A stretch of DNA of 8,214 nucleotides from Solobacterium sp. GTDB taxonomy: Bacteria; Bacillota_I; Bacilli_A; Erysipelotrichales; Erysipelotrichaceae. The translations under genes and the position numbers were made by a program. Positions 1-6,370 of the stretch are shown piece after piece. The stretch is taken from assembly GCA_016284975.1 (NCBI GenBank), contig JAEEPV010000043.1, positions 1 through 8,214 of the forward strand. Reading direction: 5' to 3'. The notes below the pieces were generated by a model. The model worked only from the letters and a program-made list of their open reading frames with translations, searched no databases and was not told the DNA's origin. The first letter of the stretch is position 1. The number at the start of each line of letters is the position of its first letter.

Positions 1-1
1 A

Positions 2-118
2 GCTGTCATGAACAAGTTCATTGAACAGATTTCCGATCTTGCGGAAGTGACCAAACAGCCGAATATGGAAGGCAACACGATGTCTGTTGTATTGTCTCCA
101 AGAAAGAATAAGCAGTAA
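2..118 (+). CDS. infC: Translation initiation factor IF-3, C-terminal end (partial)
   Basis: The window opens inside this gene; the last 38 codons and a TAA stop are present. The visible tail ends in a segment reading NMEGNTMSVVLSPRKNKQ, which fits the final beta strand and basic tail of the IF-3 C-terminal domain, the part that binds the 30S subunit and blocks premature joining of the 50S subunit. Only 14 bases separate it from rpmI, and rplT follows, reproducing the conserved bacterial infC-rpmI-rplT operon; this context supports the call as much as the short sequence does. Any leader for L20-mediated autoregulation would lie upstream of the window and cannot be judged here. Confidence 0.9.
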   Translation, partial: AVMNKFIEQISDLAEVTKQPNMEGNTMSVVLSPRKNKQ

Positions 119-132
119 TGGAGGATTGTTAA

Positions 133-354
133 ATGAAGGCAAAGGCTAAGAAACCCAAGAAGATTCGGATGAAGACAAAAAAGACCTTCGCAAAGCGCGT
201 TAAGGTTACAGGTACCGGAGAGCTGAAACGGGGACACAACTATGTATCTCATTTCGCAGCGAACAAGTCCCACAAGCAGAAGAAACATCTCGGTAAAGCA
301 ACACTGATGAACAAGAGCGACGTCAAGCGTGATCGTCAGCTTCTGCAGGGTTAA
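133..354 (+). CDS. rpmI: 50S ribosomal protein L35 (bL35)
   Basis: A 73-residue, very basic protein of the large ribosomal subunit. The bL35 signature is clear: MKTKKTFAKRVKVTGTGELK near residues 13-32, then HNYVSHFAANKSHKQKKHLGKATL. Most bL35 proteins are about 64-66 residues and begin at the MKT segment, so this one carries roughly ten extra lysine-rich residues at the front (MKAKAKKPKKIR). The start at 133 is chosen because a GGAGG site lies at 120-124, eight bases upstream; the internal ATG at 169 has no comparable site. The gene sits between infC and rplT with gaps of 14 and 16 bases, so it is almost certainly co-transcribed and translated as part of that operon. Confidence 0.97.
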   Translation: MKAKAKKPKKIRMKTKKTFAKRVKVTGTGELKRGHNYVSHFAANKSHKQKKHLGKATLMNKSDVKRDRQLLQG

Positions 355-370
355 TTAAGGGAGGCATAAA

Positions 371-727
371 ATGAGAGTAACAGGATCTACACCGACACGC
401 AACCGTCGTAAAAAAGTACTGAAGCTTGCCAAGGGCTATTTCGGTTCCAAGCATCTGCTTTACCGGACAGCCAATGAGCAGGTAATGCATTCCTTGAAGT
501 ACAGCTACATCGGACGCAAGCAGACAAAGCGTGACATGCGCAAGCTCTGGATCGCCCGTATCAACGCAGCTGCACGTATGAATGACCTCAGCTACAGCAA
601 GCTGATGCATGGTCTCAAAGTTGCCAACGTCAATGTAAACCGCAAGATGCTGAGTGAAATTGCGATTCATGACGAAAAAGCATTCACAGATCTCTGTGAT
701 ACTGCAAAGAAAGCACTTGCGGCTTAA
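371..727 (+). CDS. rplT: 50S ribosomal protein L20 (bL20)
   Basis: A 118-residue protein, the usual bL20 length. Family landmarks include [33 protein letters not shown] in the N-terminal half (positions 11-43), whose basic extension threads into 23S rRNA, and [24 protein letters not shown] in the globular part. bL20 is an early assembly protein of the 50S subunit and in many bacteria also represses its own operon by binding the mRNA leader; that leader would be outside this window. The start is supported by AAGGGAGG at 357-364. It is the last protein gene of the infC-rpmI-rplT operon; a 13-bp hairpin and a tRNA gene follow. Confidence 0.98.
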   Translation: MRVTGSTPTRNRRKKVLKLAKGYFGSKHLLYRTANEQVMHSLKYSYIGRKQTKRDMRKLWIARINAAARMNDLSYSKLMHGLKVANVNVNRKMLSEIAIHDEKAFTDLCDTAKKALAA

Positions 728-744
728 CAAATTTCGGATATAAT
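717..744 (+). promoter_or_regulatory. Probable sigma-A promoter for tRNA-Glu
   Basis: A perfect TATAAT lies at 739-744, with TTGCGG at 717-722 as a weak -35 element and a 16-base spacer. Transcription would begin near 751, about 20 bases before the tRNA. The -35 half overlaps the last codons of rplT, and the -10 overlaps the left arm of the hairpin at 742-768. The tRNA could also be read through from rplT. Confidence 0.5.
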
Positions 745-768
745 TAAGAAGCTGTCAGCTTCTTAATT
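742..768 (+). terminator. 13-bp hairpin after rplT (terminator or processing site)
   Basis: Perfect inverted repeat: AATTAAGAAGCTG at 742-754, one base, then CAGCTTCTTAATT at 756-768; in RNA the realistic loop is about UGUCA. The A-rich left and U-rich right arms resemble an intrinsic terminator, but no run of U follows: the next bases are CTGG and the tRNA starts at 771. It may slow or end rplT transcription, or mark a cleavage site between mRNA and tRNA if the two are co-transcribed. Confidence 0.5.
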
Positions 769-770
769 CT

Positions 771-844
771 GGCATGTTGGTGAAGCGGCTTAACACACTG
801 CCCTCTCAAGGCAGCATTCACGGGTTCGAATCCCGTACATGTCA
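771..844 (+). tRNA. tRNA-Glu (anticodon CTC)
   Basis: A full cloverleaf can be drawn. The acceptor stem GGCATGT (771-777) pairs with ACATGTC (837-843) with one G-U pair, and the discriminator is A844. The D stem is GTG/CAC. The anticodon stem CTGCC/GGCAG (798-802, 810-814) carries loop CTCTCAA, so the anticodon is CTC (805-807), reading the glutamate codon GAG. The T arm is ACGGG-TTCGAAT-CCCGT. No CCA is encoded after 844, so it must be added by a nucleotidyltransferase. The glutamyl-tRNA synthetase that would charge it lies in the same window at 4715-6169, on the other strand. Confidence 0.96.
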
Positions 845-847
845 CTG

Positions 848-875
848 AAGGTATGCCTTAACGGTATGCCTTTTT
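848..875 (+). terminator. Intrinsic terminator of the tRNA-Glu transcript
   Basis: AAGGTATGCC (848-857), loop TTAAC, then GGTATGCCTT (863-872) pair over ten positions if two G-U pairs are allowed, and the stem runs directly into five T residues (871-875). At DNA level the arms look like a direct repeat of GGTATGCCTT; they also fold in RNA because this word is nearly self-complementary. Placement right after the tRNA fits transcript termination. Confidence 0.8.
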
Positions 876-914
876 CATTGAGAAAGTGGTTTATACTTTT
901 ATAGGGACAAGCGA

Positions 915-1433
915 ATGAATAACGAACTTCTGCTGGCAAAGGCGCATGAGATCTACCGAACCATTACAAATACACTCATCCGTCATAAAAAGACCATTAC
1001 AACGATGGAAAGCTGCACCTGCGGCCTGATTGCTTCTTTGATCAGTGATACGGAAGGTTCTTCTGCCGTGCTGAAAGGGGCGTTTATTACCTATTCCAAC
1101 ACCGCCAAAATTGCCTGCGGAGTACCGGAAGAGGTAATCCGTCAATATGGCGTATATTCCAAAGAGACCGCTCTCTGCATGGCCAAAGCTGCCAGAGCTA
1201 AGTATCCTTCGGATTATGCGATTGGAATAACCGGAAGCTTTTCCAACGTGGACCCGGACAATTCCGACAGCGTTCCTGGATTCATCTGTTGTGCCCTGAT
1301 TTCTGATACGGCTGAAGACGTGTTTTCTTTTGAACTTCCGCTGTACTCTGATCGGTTTTCTTCTAAACTTGCCGCCGCTGTTACCGCCGGTGAGCATCTT
1401 CTGAATTTGTTCAAAGAAACACAGGACGACTGA
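915..1433 (+). CDS. CinA C-terminal-domain protein (PncC-like nicotinamide-nucleotide amidase family)
   Basis: A 172-residue protein made only of the domain shared by PncC and the C-terminal half of CinA. Active members deamidate nicotinamide mononucleotide to nicotinate mononucleotide in pyridine-nucleotide recycling. Visible landmarks are ESCTCGLIASLISDTEGSSA (32-51), with the presumed catalytic Ser33, and KGAFITYSNTAK (54-65), with the partner Lys65. Two features are unlike the usual family: the motif normally read as ESCTGG is ESCTCG, and the glycine-rich loop normally like TGIAGPGGG is TGSFSNVDPDNSDSVPG (106-122), so catalytic activity is not certain. The start is supported by AGGGA at 903-907. 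It begins about 40 bases after the tRNA terminator; a TATACT at 892-897 lacks a convincing -35. The FemABX gene follows after 25 bases, probably in one operon. Confidence 0.85.
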   Translation: MNNELLLAKAHEIYRTITNTLIRHKKTITTMESCTCGLIASLISDTEGSSAVLKGAFITYSNTAKIACGVPEEVIRQYGVYSKETALCMAKAARAKYPSDYAIGITGSFSNVDPDNSDSVPGFICCALISDTAEDVFSFELPLYSDRFSSKLAAAVTAGEHLLNLFKETQDD

Positions 1434-1458
1434 CTTCATATACCGGAAGGAGGGTTTC

Positions 1459-2688
1459 ATGCCTTATACGTTTCAAACCGATACCGATCCGGATCGGTTC
1501 AGAGAATTTGTACTTAACAGTGACCAGAATACACTGTTTCAAAACCCGGAATGGGCTTTGGTCAAAGAGGACAGCTGGAACAGTGTCTTTGCCAGTGTCA
1601 CGGAAAATGAAGAAATCGTTGCCGCAGCACTGATACTGATCCGCCCGGTACTGTTTGGAAAAACGATGTTTTATATTCCCCGCGGACCGGTCATGGACTG
1701 GCATAATCAGGATCTGGTCACCTTTATGCTGGATCATCTGAAAAAACTGGCCGTTGAGAAACATGCGATGGTTCTGCGCTTTGACCCGTATGTAATCTAT
1801 CGTCAGTACGATATTAGAGAAAAAGATCAGGATCATCCTGTTCAGAATGAGGATGTCATTGCATTTCTGAAACAGTACGGCGCAGAACATAAAGGCTTTA
1901 CCAAACGCATCGAAGAAGCGACACAGCCAAGATATAACATCATCATGCATGTGGATGACAGCTGGAAGGACCGGCTGATCAAAAACACCCGACAGTCGAT
2001 CCGTACTGCGGAAAAACGCGGTGCAGAATGCTATGAAGGACCGGAGTATATACCGGATCTCAGAACAGCACTGCATTTTACGGAAACGCGGCAGGGGATC
2101 GCATTGCGCAGTGAAGCGTATTTCCGCCGTATGGCTGAAGTTTATCAAGACCACTGCATCGTAATGGTCGCAAAACTGAATTTTGCCCGCGAGATAGAAC
2201 GGCTGAACCGTGATCTGCGTGAAGCGGAAGAACTGCTTTCCAAAGCAGCGTCGAAAAAGGAAACCGCAAGGCTTGAAAAACAGATCGAAAATGACAGGGC
2301 GGAGATTGTCCGGATCGAAGAATACCGCAGGAATGAAACGGCTGAAGAAGTCGTATTATGCGGCAAGATGGTTATTTTCAATGAGAAACGCATGGAATTT
2401 GTATACATGGGCAATAATACAAACTATATGCGTGTCCGTGCCAATTACTGGCTCTATTCAAAGTGCCTGGAACGCTGTCAGGAACTTGGCATCGGAATCT
2501 GCAGTTTCGGAGGAGTTGAAGGAACATTGGATGACGGTCTTACACAGTTCAAGAGTGCCTGGCCGGTTGAAGTGGAAGAGATGATCGGTGAATTCAATAT
2601 CGTTCTGAGTCCGCTGCTCTACCGGTTGTTTGACGATGTCTATCCGATTCTGCTGAAAACGGCCGCAAAGCTTCGCAGCCGGCATTAA
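1459..2688 (+). CDS. FemABX-family aminoacyl-tRNA-dependent peptidoglycan transferase (MurM/FemA-like), copy 1
   Basis: A 409-residue protein with no signal peptide, expected on the cytoplasmic side of the membrane, where FemABX enzymes move amino acids from charged tRNAs onto lipid-linked peptidoglycan precursors. Order of parts: a first GNAT-like half with YIPRGPVMDW (72-81) and LRFDPYVI (106-113); a second half with PRYNIIMHVD and the basic run NTRQSIRTAEKRG (176-188); a charged coiled-coil arm at about 243-292, as in FemA; then the C-terminal family motif GGVEGTLDDGLTQFKSAWP (351-369) followed by IGEFN. Length matches the family. The start has AAGGAGG five bases upstream. The TraX-like gene begins 12 bases after the stop. 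Amino acid donor and acceptor cannot be read from the sequence. Confidence 0.9.
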   Translation: MPYTFQTDTDPDRFREFVLNSDQNTLFQNPEWALVKEDSWNSVFASVTENEEIVAAALILIRPVLFGKTMFYIPRGPVMDWHNQDLVTFMLDHLKKLAVEKHAMVLRFDPYVIYRQYDIREKDQDHPVQNEDVIAFLKQYGAEHKGFTKRIEEATQPRYNIIMHVDDSWKDRLIKNTRQSIRTAEKRGAECYEGPEYIPDLRTALHFTETRQGIALRSEAYFRRMAEVYQDHCIVMVAKLNFAREIERLNRDLREAEELLSKAASKKETARLEKQIENDRAEIVRIEEYRRNETAEEVVLCGKMVIFNEKRMEFVYMGNNTNYMRVRANYWLYSKCLERCQELGIGICSFGGVEGTLDDGLTQFKSAWPVEVEEMIGEFNIVLSPLLYRLFDDVYPILLKTAAKLRSRH

Positions 2689-2700
2689 CTGGAGTATCTG

Positions 2701-3396
2701 ATGAAACAGCTGGAGAACTGTCAGATACTGGATGGAACCATGCTCAAGATCATTGCCATGATCAGTATGGTTTTTGATCATGCCGGAGACATCTTTTTTC
2801 CCGGCGTACTCTGGCCAAGAATGATTGGACGGCTCGCAATGCCGTTATTTTCCTTCTGTATTGCGGAAGGATATATTCATACACACGATCGGAAACAGTA
2901 TCTTCTGCGGATCGGTCTGTTCGCTTTGATCAGTGAGATTCCGTTTGATCTGGCATTTAATGGAAAAATCGATTTTTCGCATCAGAATATCATGCTTACG
3001 TATTTTCTTGCGGTAGTAACCCTGATGATCTATGACCGGATCATTGGCTACGAGCCTCATCCAGACATCGGAAGAATTATTGCGGGGCTGCTTACAGTGC
3101 TTGCGATGGCCGTTATTGCTATCGTTGTTCGGGCGGATTATACCTGCTTTGCGGTCATCGCCGTATTCCTGTTTTATGTATTGCGAACGAAACGTCCGCT
3201 GATCCGATGCACAGTCGGCGTGACGTTTCTGGCGCTTTCCCGGACGATGAGCTATTACTGTACGACCGGTTTCAGTCTGATCCCGCTGCTTCTTTACAAC
3301 GGGAAAAAGGGCAGAAATCTGAAATGGCTGTACTATGGGTTTTATCCGGGACATCTGCTGCTTTTGTATCTGCTGAAGCGGATCCTGTATTCGTAG
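2701..3396 (+). CDS. TraX-family membrane protein
   Basis: A 231-residue polytopic membrane protein. Family features are LKIIAMISMVFDHAGD (15-30), IGRLAMPLFSFCIAEGYIHT (42-61), the strong segment YLLRIGLFALISEIPFDLAF (67-86), QNIMLTYF (96-103), and a C-terminal FYPGHLLLLYLL (214-225). Hydrophobic stretches near 15-35, 43-57, 70-82, 98-112, 126-143, 147-161, 171-180, 189-199 and 215-228 suggest seven to nine passes. The namesake TraX of F-type plasmids is linked to pilin acetylation; chromosomal relatives are not well characterised and probably modify envelope components. GGAG at 2691-2694 sets the start. The position just behind the FemABX gene suggests co-expression and an envelope role, which is inference. 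Confidence 0.88.
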   Translation: MKQLENCQILDGTMLKIIAMISMVFDHAGDIFFPGVLWPRMIGRLAMPLFSFCIAEGYIHTHDRKQYLLRIGLFALISEIPFDLAFNGKIDFSHQNIMLTYFLAVVTLMIYDRIIGYEPHPDIGRIIAGLLTVLAMAVIAIVVRADYTCFAVIAVFLFYVLRTKRPLIRCTVGVTFLALSRTMSYYCTTGFSLIPLLLYNGKKGRNLKWLYYGFYPGHLLLLYLLKRILYS

Positions 3397-3444
3397 TTTC
3401 TGAGTGCTGATACATTCGCTGCCATTACCAGATATCATTTCTAC

Positions 3445-3484
3445 AAAAAAACCGGGACAGAAGCAGTTCTTACTTCTGTTCCGG
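3445..3484 (-). terminator. Strong intrinsic terminator of the gltX-FemABX operon
   Basis: On the minus strand CCGGAACAGAAG pairs with CTTCTGTCCCGG (plus positions 3473-3484 and 3452-3463) with a single A-C mismatch, and seven T residues follow (plus-strand A run 3445-3451). The nine-base loop (3464-3472) contains the TAA stop of the upstream gene, so the left arm encodes its last residues. The plus-strand TraX transcript would meet the same hairpin but with only a weak T-rich tract after it. Confidence 0.9.
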
Positions 3485-4711
3485 ATTTCGTTTCCGATAC
3501 CGCAGTTTCCAATACTTATGTCTGGCCCGTACTTCCAGAGATTTTTCCTTTCGGAATCTTCGATAAGCCGCTTCTTTGATCACATAGTCAAACTCACCGA
3601 TCTGTTCGATAAACTCCGGACCAAACGAGCGCTTATAAGCATACAGTCCGTATTCCGGATCGTCTTTTGAGGTTACGCCGGAGAATCCGCACATGTCATA
3701 ACGGGCAACCCCAAGCTCCTTCATATCCCGGATCGCAAATACATGCAGGTTATCGACCGGTTTGATAAAGTTAAATTCCTTGTGATTATACGTATAGAGA
3801 TCCCAGCTCATATCCCCGAAGTACAGAAACAGACCGGCTGCGATCGGCAGAGAAGCACCATATTTCAGATAAAGCTCCTTGGCATGCGCAAGATCTTTTT
3901 CCTTGGACGTCCTGGCTTCCGGATCCTTGCGGTACTTTTTGGAATTCAGTTCCTGCTCGATTCCTACGATCATTTCTTCCAGATTGATCTCTGTCAGATA
4001 GAAACGGGCATGCGGGCCAAAACAGTTCAGTAAGGATTCAAAGAAGGCTCTGGTATGCGGCTGAAAACCATCCTGCTGGCTGAGCATATGCTCAAACAGC
4101 ATCAGGGAATCCAGATCATCCGCAGTTGCCAAACGGGTCCGGACACCGCTGATCCGATGCCGGTTCAGGCTCGTCCTGCGCTGCTTGGAAAACCGGCTGA
4201 TGATCTCATCCATGGATCCGGAGATATCAATGATCAATGTGTATCGGTTCGTCCAGCTACCGTCATAGGCATAGTTATAACCACGGTGATGGTATCCAAG
4301 ATCGATCAGCTGCGCCGTCACAGATTCGTTATTGATTTCATCCGTTCTTTCACCGGTGATCGTACGACTGACCCGGATCACATCCGGATCGACCCGTAAA
4401 AACTGTACTTTTTCGTTTCTGGCATATTCTTTCAGACTCGCAAATACATCATTCCGCAATGCGGCATCCGAATAGTCAAGACAGGGACCTTTTGGAATAT
4501 ACAGATAGTTATGTCCGAGAAAGGACCCGGACAATACCATCGCCGTTGCACAGATCACCTTAGACTGAAAGAACCCGAGACAGGTATAGGTCATATGATC
4601 CGTTTCGGATTTGAATCTGCCCCAGCTGGAAGTCTTCATATAATGGACAAAAGGACTTTTTGAAACAAAAGAGTCCAGTTCCTGATCGGTTATGACCCGA
4701 CGTTCCAGCAT
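3470..4711 (-). CDS. FemABX-family aminoacyl-tRNA-dependent peptidoglycan transferase, copy 2
   Basis: A 413-residue paralogue of the protein at 1459-2688. Matching landmarks are YIPKGPCLDY (71-80), FLRVDPDVIRV (104-114), NRYTLIIDI (155-163), the basic run SKQRRTSLNRHR (175-186), a shorter charged helical arm at about 243-285 (EEMIVGIEQELNSKK and following), and the C-terminal block GFSGVTSKDDPEYGLYAYKR (342-361) followed by IGEFDYVIK. It differs widely from copy 1 elsewhere, so the two probably add different residues or act at different positions of the stem peptide. The start is three bases after the gltX stop; its GGAG (plus 4721-4724) lies inside gltX, which implies translational coupling. 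The tail is basic (KYWKLRYRKRNPEQK), possibly for membrane contact. Transcription ends at 3445-3484. Confidence 0.9.
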   Translation of the reverse strand: MLERRVITDQELDSFVSKSPFVHYMKTSSWGRFKSETDHMTYTCLGFFQSKVICATAMVLSGSFLGHNYLYIPKGPCLDYSDAALRNDVFASLKEYARNEKVQFLRVDPDVIRVSRTITGERTDEINNESVTAQLIDLGYHHRGYNYAYDGSWTNRYTLIIDISGSMDEIISRFSKQRRTSLNRHRISGVRTRLATADDLDSLMLFEHMLSQQDGFQPHTRAFFESLLNCFGPHARFYLTEINLEEMIVGIEQELNSKKYRKDPEARTSKEKDLAHAKELYLKYGASLPIAAGLFLYFGDMSWDLYTYNHKEFNFIKPVDNLHVFAIRDMKELGVARYDMCGFSGVTSKDDPEYGLYAYKRSFGPEFIEQIGEFDYVIKEAAYRRFRKEKSLEVRARHKYWKLRYRKRNPEQK

Positions 4712-4714
4712 GTC

Positions 4715-6169
4715 TCAGTTCTCCAGCTGTGCAATGGAACTGCGAAGTCTTCGCAGCGTTTCTTCTTTGCCGAATATATCCGCAAGTTCGATCGCGCCGC
4801 CCGGCGTTGACTGCTTGCCGGAAATTGCCACCCGAAGCGGGAAAAGCACCTGACCGTTTTTCTTTTCGAGTCTGGCAGGAAGCTCCATCAGCTTTTCGTG
4901 CAGAACCTCTGCCTTCCAGTCATCGATGCCTTCCAGTACTTCAAGACATGCCTTCAGGGATTCCAGAGCAATCTCCGGTGTGGTTTTCATCTTCTTGTTG
5001 ATATAGAGATCATTGGAATAAGCAGGGAAGGTGTCAAAGAAGTCCAGCATCGGTGCAATCTCAGTCAGCGTATTTGCACGCTGCTGTACAACTGCTGCGA
5101 TCTTTTTCAGATCATACGGACGTTTGACCGCGGCTGCGATATAGTCTTTTGTCAGTTCGTAATAGGAATCAAGATCCATTCCCCGCAGCCAGAGACCATT
5201 GATCGAGGTCAGTTTGACCGGATCAAAGATTGCGCCGTTCTGGCCGATGTGTTTTACATTGAATGCTTTTACAAGCTCCTCAAGCGTAAAGATCTCCTGA
5301 TTGTCTTCCGGGCTCCAGCCAAGCATGGCAATATAGTTCAGCACGGCTTCCGGCAGATAGCCTTTTGTCATCAGATCCTGAAAGGAAGCGTCGCCGTTGC
5401 GCTTGGAGAGCTTGCTGTGCTCATCCTTCATGACGGGCGGGCAGTGAATATAACGCGGTTTCTCCCAGCCGAATGCATCATAGATCAGGTTATATTTCGG
5501 GGTAGAGGAAAGGTATTCCATGCCACGTACTACATCGGTGATCCCCATCAGATGATCATCTACGACATTGGCAAAGTTATAAGTAGGGAAACCGTCACTC
5601 TTGATCAGTACCTGTTCATCGAGAATGCTGTTATCGACTTCAATATGACCGAATACTTCATCGTCAAACGATGTAGTACCTTCGGCAGGAATGGTCTGAC
5701 GAATAACAAACGGTTCTCCGGCATCCACCCGTGCCTGTGCTTCTTCTTTGGAAAGGCTGCGGCAGGGGTCAATAAACTTGATGTCCTGTCCGGTTGCCTC
5801 ATGTTCTGCACGCTGAGCAGCTATATCATCTTCATTGCAGAAGCAGTAATGTGCACCTCCGCAGTCAATCAGTTTCTTTGCATATTCCATGTAGAGACCG
5901 GATTTCACCCGTTCACTCTGGACATACGGTCCAACCGGACCTCCGATATCCGGTCCTTCATCATGTTTCAGACCACAGTCTTTCATGGTGTTATAGATAA
6001 TATCAGTAGCGCCTTCCACGAGACGGCCCTGATCCGTATCTTCAATACGAAGAATAAATACCCCTTCAGGGTCTTTCTTCGCAATCAGATAGGCCCAAAG
6101 GGCAGTTCTCAGATTTCCGATATGCATATAGCCGGTCGGACTCGGCGCAAATCTAGTACGAATTGCCAT
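4715..6169 (-). CDS. gltX: Glutamyl-tRNA synthetase
   Basis: A 484-residue class I aminoacyl-tRNA synthetase that activates glutamate with ATP and charges tRNA-Glu. The HIGH-type motif is in RFAPSPTGYMHIGNLRTAL (6-24), and the KMSKS-type loop is KLSKR at 253-257 within DEHSKLSKRNGD. Other family segments are RIEDTDQ (41-47), DEQVLIKSDGFPTYNFANVV (184-203) and GMEYLSSTPKYNLIYDAFGW (216-235). The length is normal for the bacterial enzyme. In many bacteria without GlnRS this enzyme also charges tRNA-Gln for later amidation; that cannot be tested here. The start has AAGGAG six bases upstream (plus 6176-6181). A clear promoter gives a leader of about 20 bases, too short for a T-box. A FemABX gene follows in the same transcript after three bases. 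Confidence 0.98.
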   Translation of the reverse strand: MAIRTRFAPSPTGYMHIGNLRTALWAYLIAKKDPEGVFILRIEDTDQGRLVEGATDIIYNTMKDCGLKHDEGPDIGGPVGPYVQSERVKSGLYMEYAKKLIDCGGAHYCFCNEDDIAAQRAEHEATGQDIKFIDPCRSLSKEEAQARVDAGEPFVIRQTIPAEGTTSFDDEVFGHIEVDNSILDEQVLIKSDGFPTYNFANVVDDHLMGITDVVRGMEYLSSTPKYNLIYDAFGWEKPRYIHCPPVMKDEHSKLSKRNGDASFQDLMTKGYLPEAVLNYIAMLGWSPEDNQEIFTLEELVKAFNVKHIGQNGAIFDPVKLTSINGLWLRGMDLDSYYELTKDYIAAAVKRPYDLKKIAAVVQQRANTLTEIAPMLDFFDTFPAYSNDLYINKKMKTTPEIALESLKACLEVLEGIDDWKAEVLHEKLMELPARLEKKNGQVLFPLRVAISGKQSTPGGAIELADIFGKEETLRRLRSSIAQLEN

Positions 6170-6195
6170 AATATACTCCTTTATACTGCCTGTTC

Positions 6196-6224
6196 ATTCT
6201 ATCGCAATCATTCGTCTTTCTCAA
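6196..6224 (-). promoter_or_regulatory. Sigma-A promoter of gltX
   Basis: On the minus strand, TTGAGA (plus 6219-6224) and TAGAAT (plus 6196-6201) are separated by exactly 17 bases. Transcription would start near 6189, giving about 20 bases of leader including the AAGGAG ribosome site. There is no room for a T-box or other riboswitch. Confidence 0.75.
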
Positions 6225-6236
6225 TTGACAGCAGCG

Positions 6237-6264
6237 TGGATAATTTCCTTCTGATTCGTACAAT
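6237..6264 (+). promoter_or_regulatory. Weak candidate promoter for the double-glycine peptide gene
   Basis: TGGATA (6237-6242), a 16-base spacer and TACAAT (6259-6264) form the best placed pair I can find; transcription would start near 6271 and leave about 100 bases of leader. A perfect TTGACA at 6225-6230 has no -10 at a usable distance. TATTAT at 6311-6316 is another possible -10 with a poor -35. Confidence 0.3.
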
Positions 6265-6292
6265 AACATGCAACGAAAAGATTCCTATGGAA

Positions 6293-6344
6293 TTCTGCTT
6301 TCGCAGGAACTATTATATGGGTGGTTCTGCAGAAACGCTGCAGA
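6293..6344 (+). other. Two small hairpins in the leader of the peptide gene
   Basis: TTCTGC (6293-6298) pairs with GCAGGA (6303-6308) across loop TTTC, with one G-T pair. TCTGCAG (6326-6332) pairs perfectly with CTGCAGA (6338-6344) across loop AAACG. Both lie upstream of the AGGAGG ribosome site at 6360-6365 and leave it free. They could stabilise the mRNA or be protein targets; no known riboswitch is recognised. Confidence 0.35.
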
Positions 6345-6370
6345 TGAGACGTGGAAAACAGGAGGTTATT

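Noticed and set aside
323..730. A 135-codon open frame on the minus strand across rplT.
   Set aside because: It is the complement of a certain ribosomal protein gene and has no family features.
878..905. A possible promoter for the PncC-like gene: TTGAGA at 878-883 with TATAGG at 900-905, or TATACT at 892-897.
   Set aside because: The first pair would start transcription past the ribosome site at 903-907. The second lacks a -35 at a usable distance.
6170..6195. Possible T-box or other tRNA-sensing leader before gltX.
   Set aside because: The mapped promoter leaves only about 20 bases of leader, too short for a T-box.
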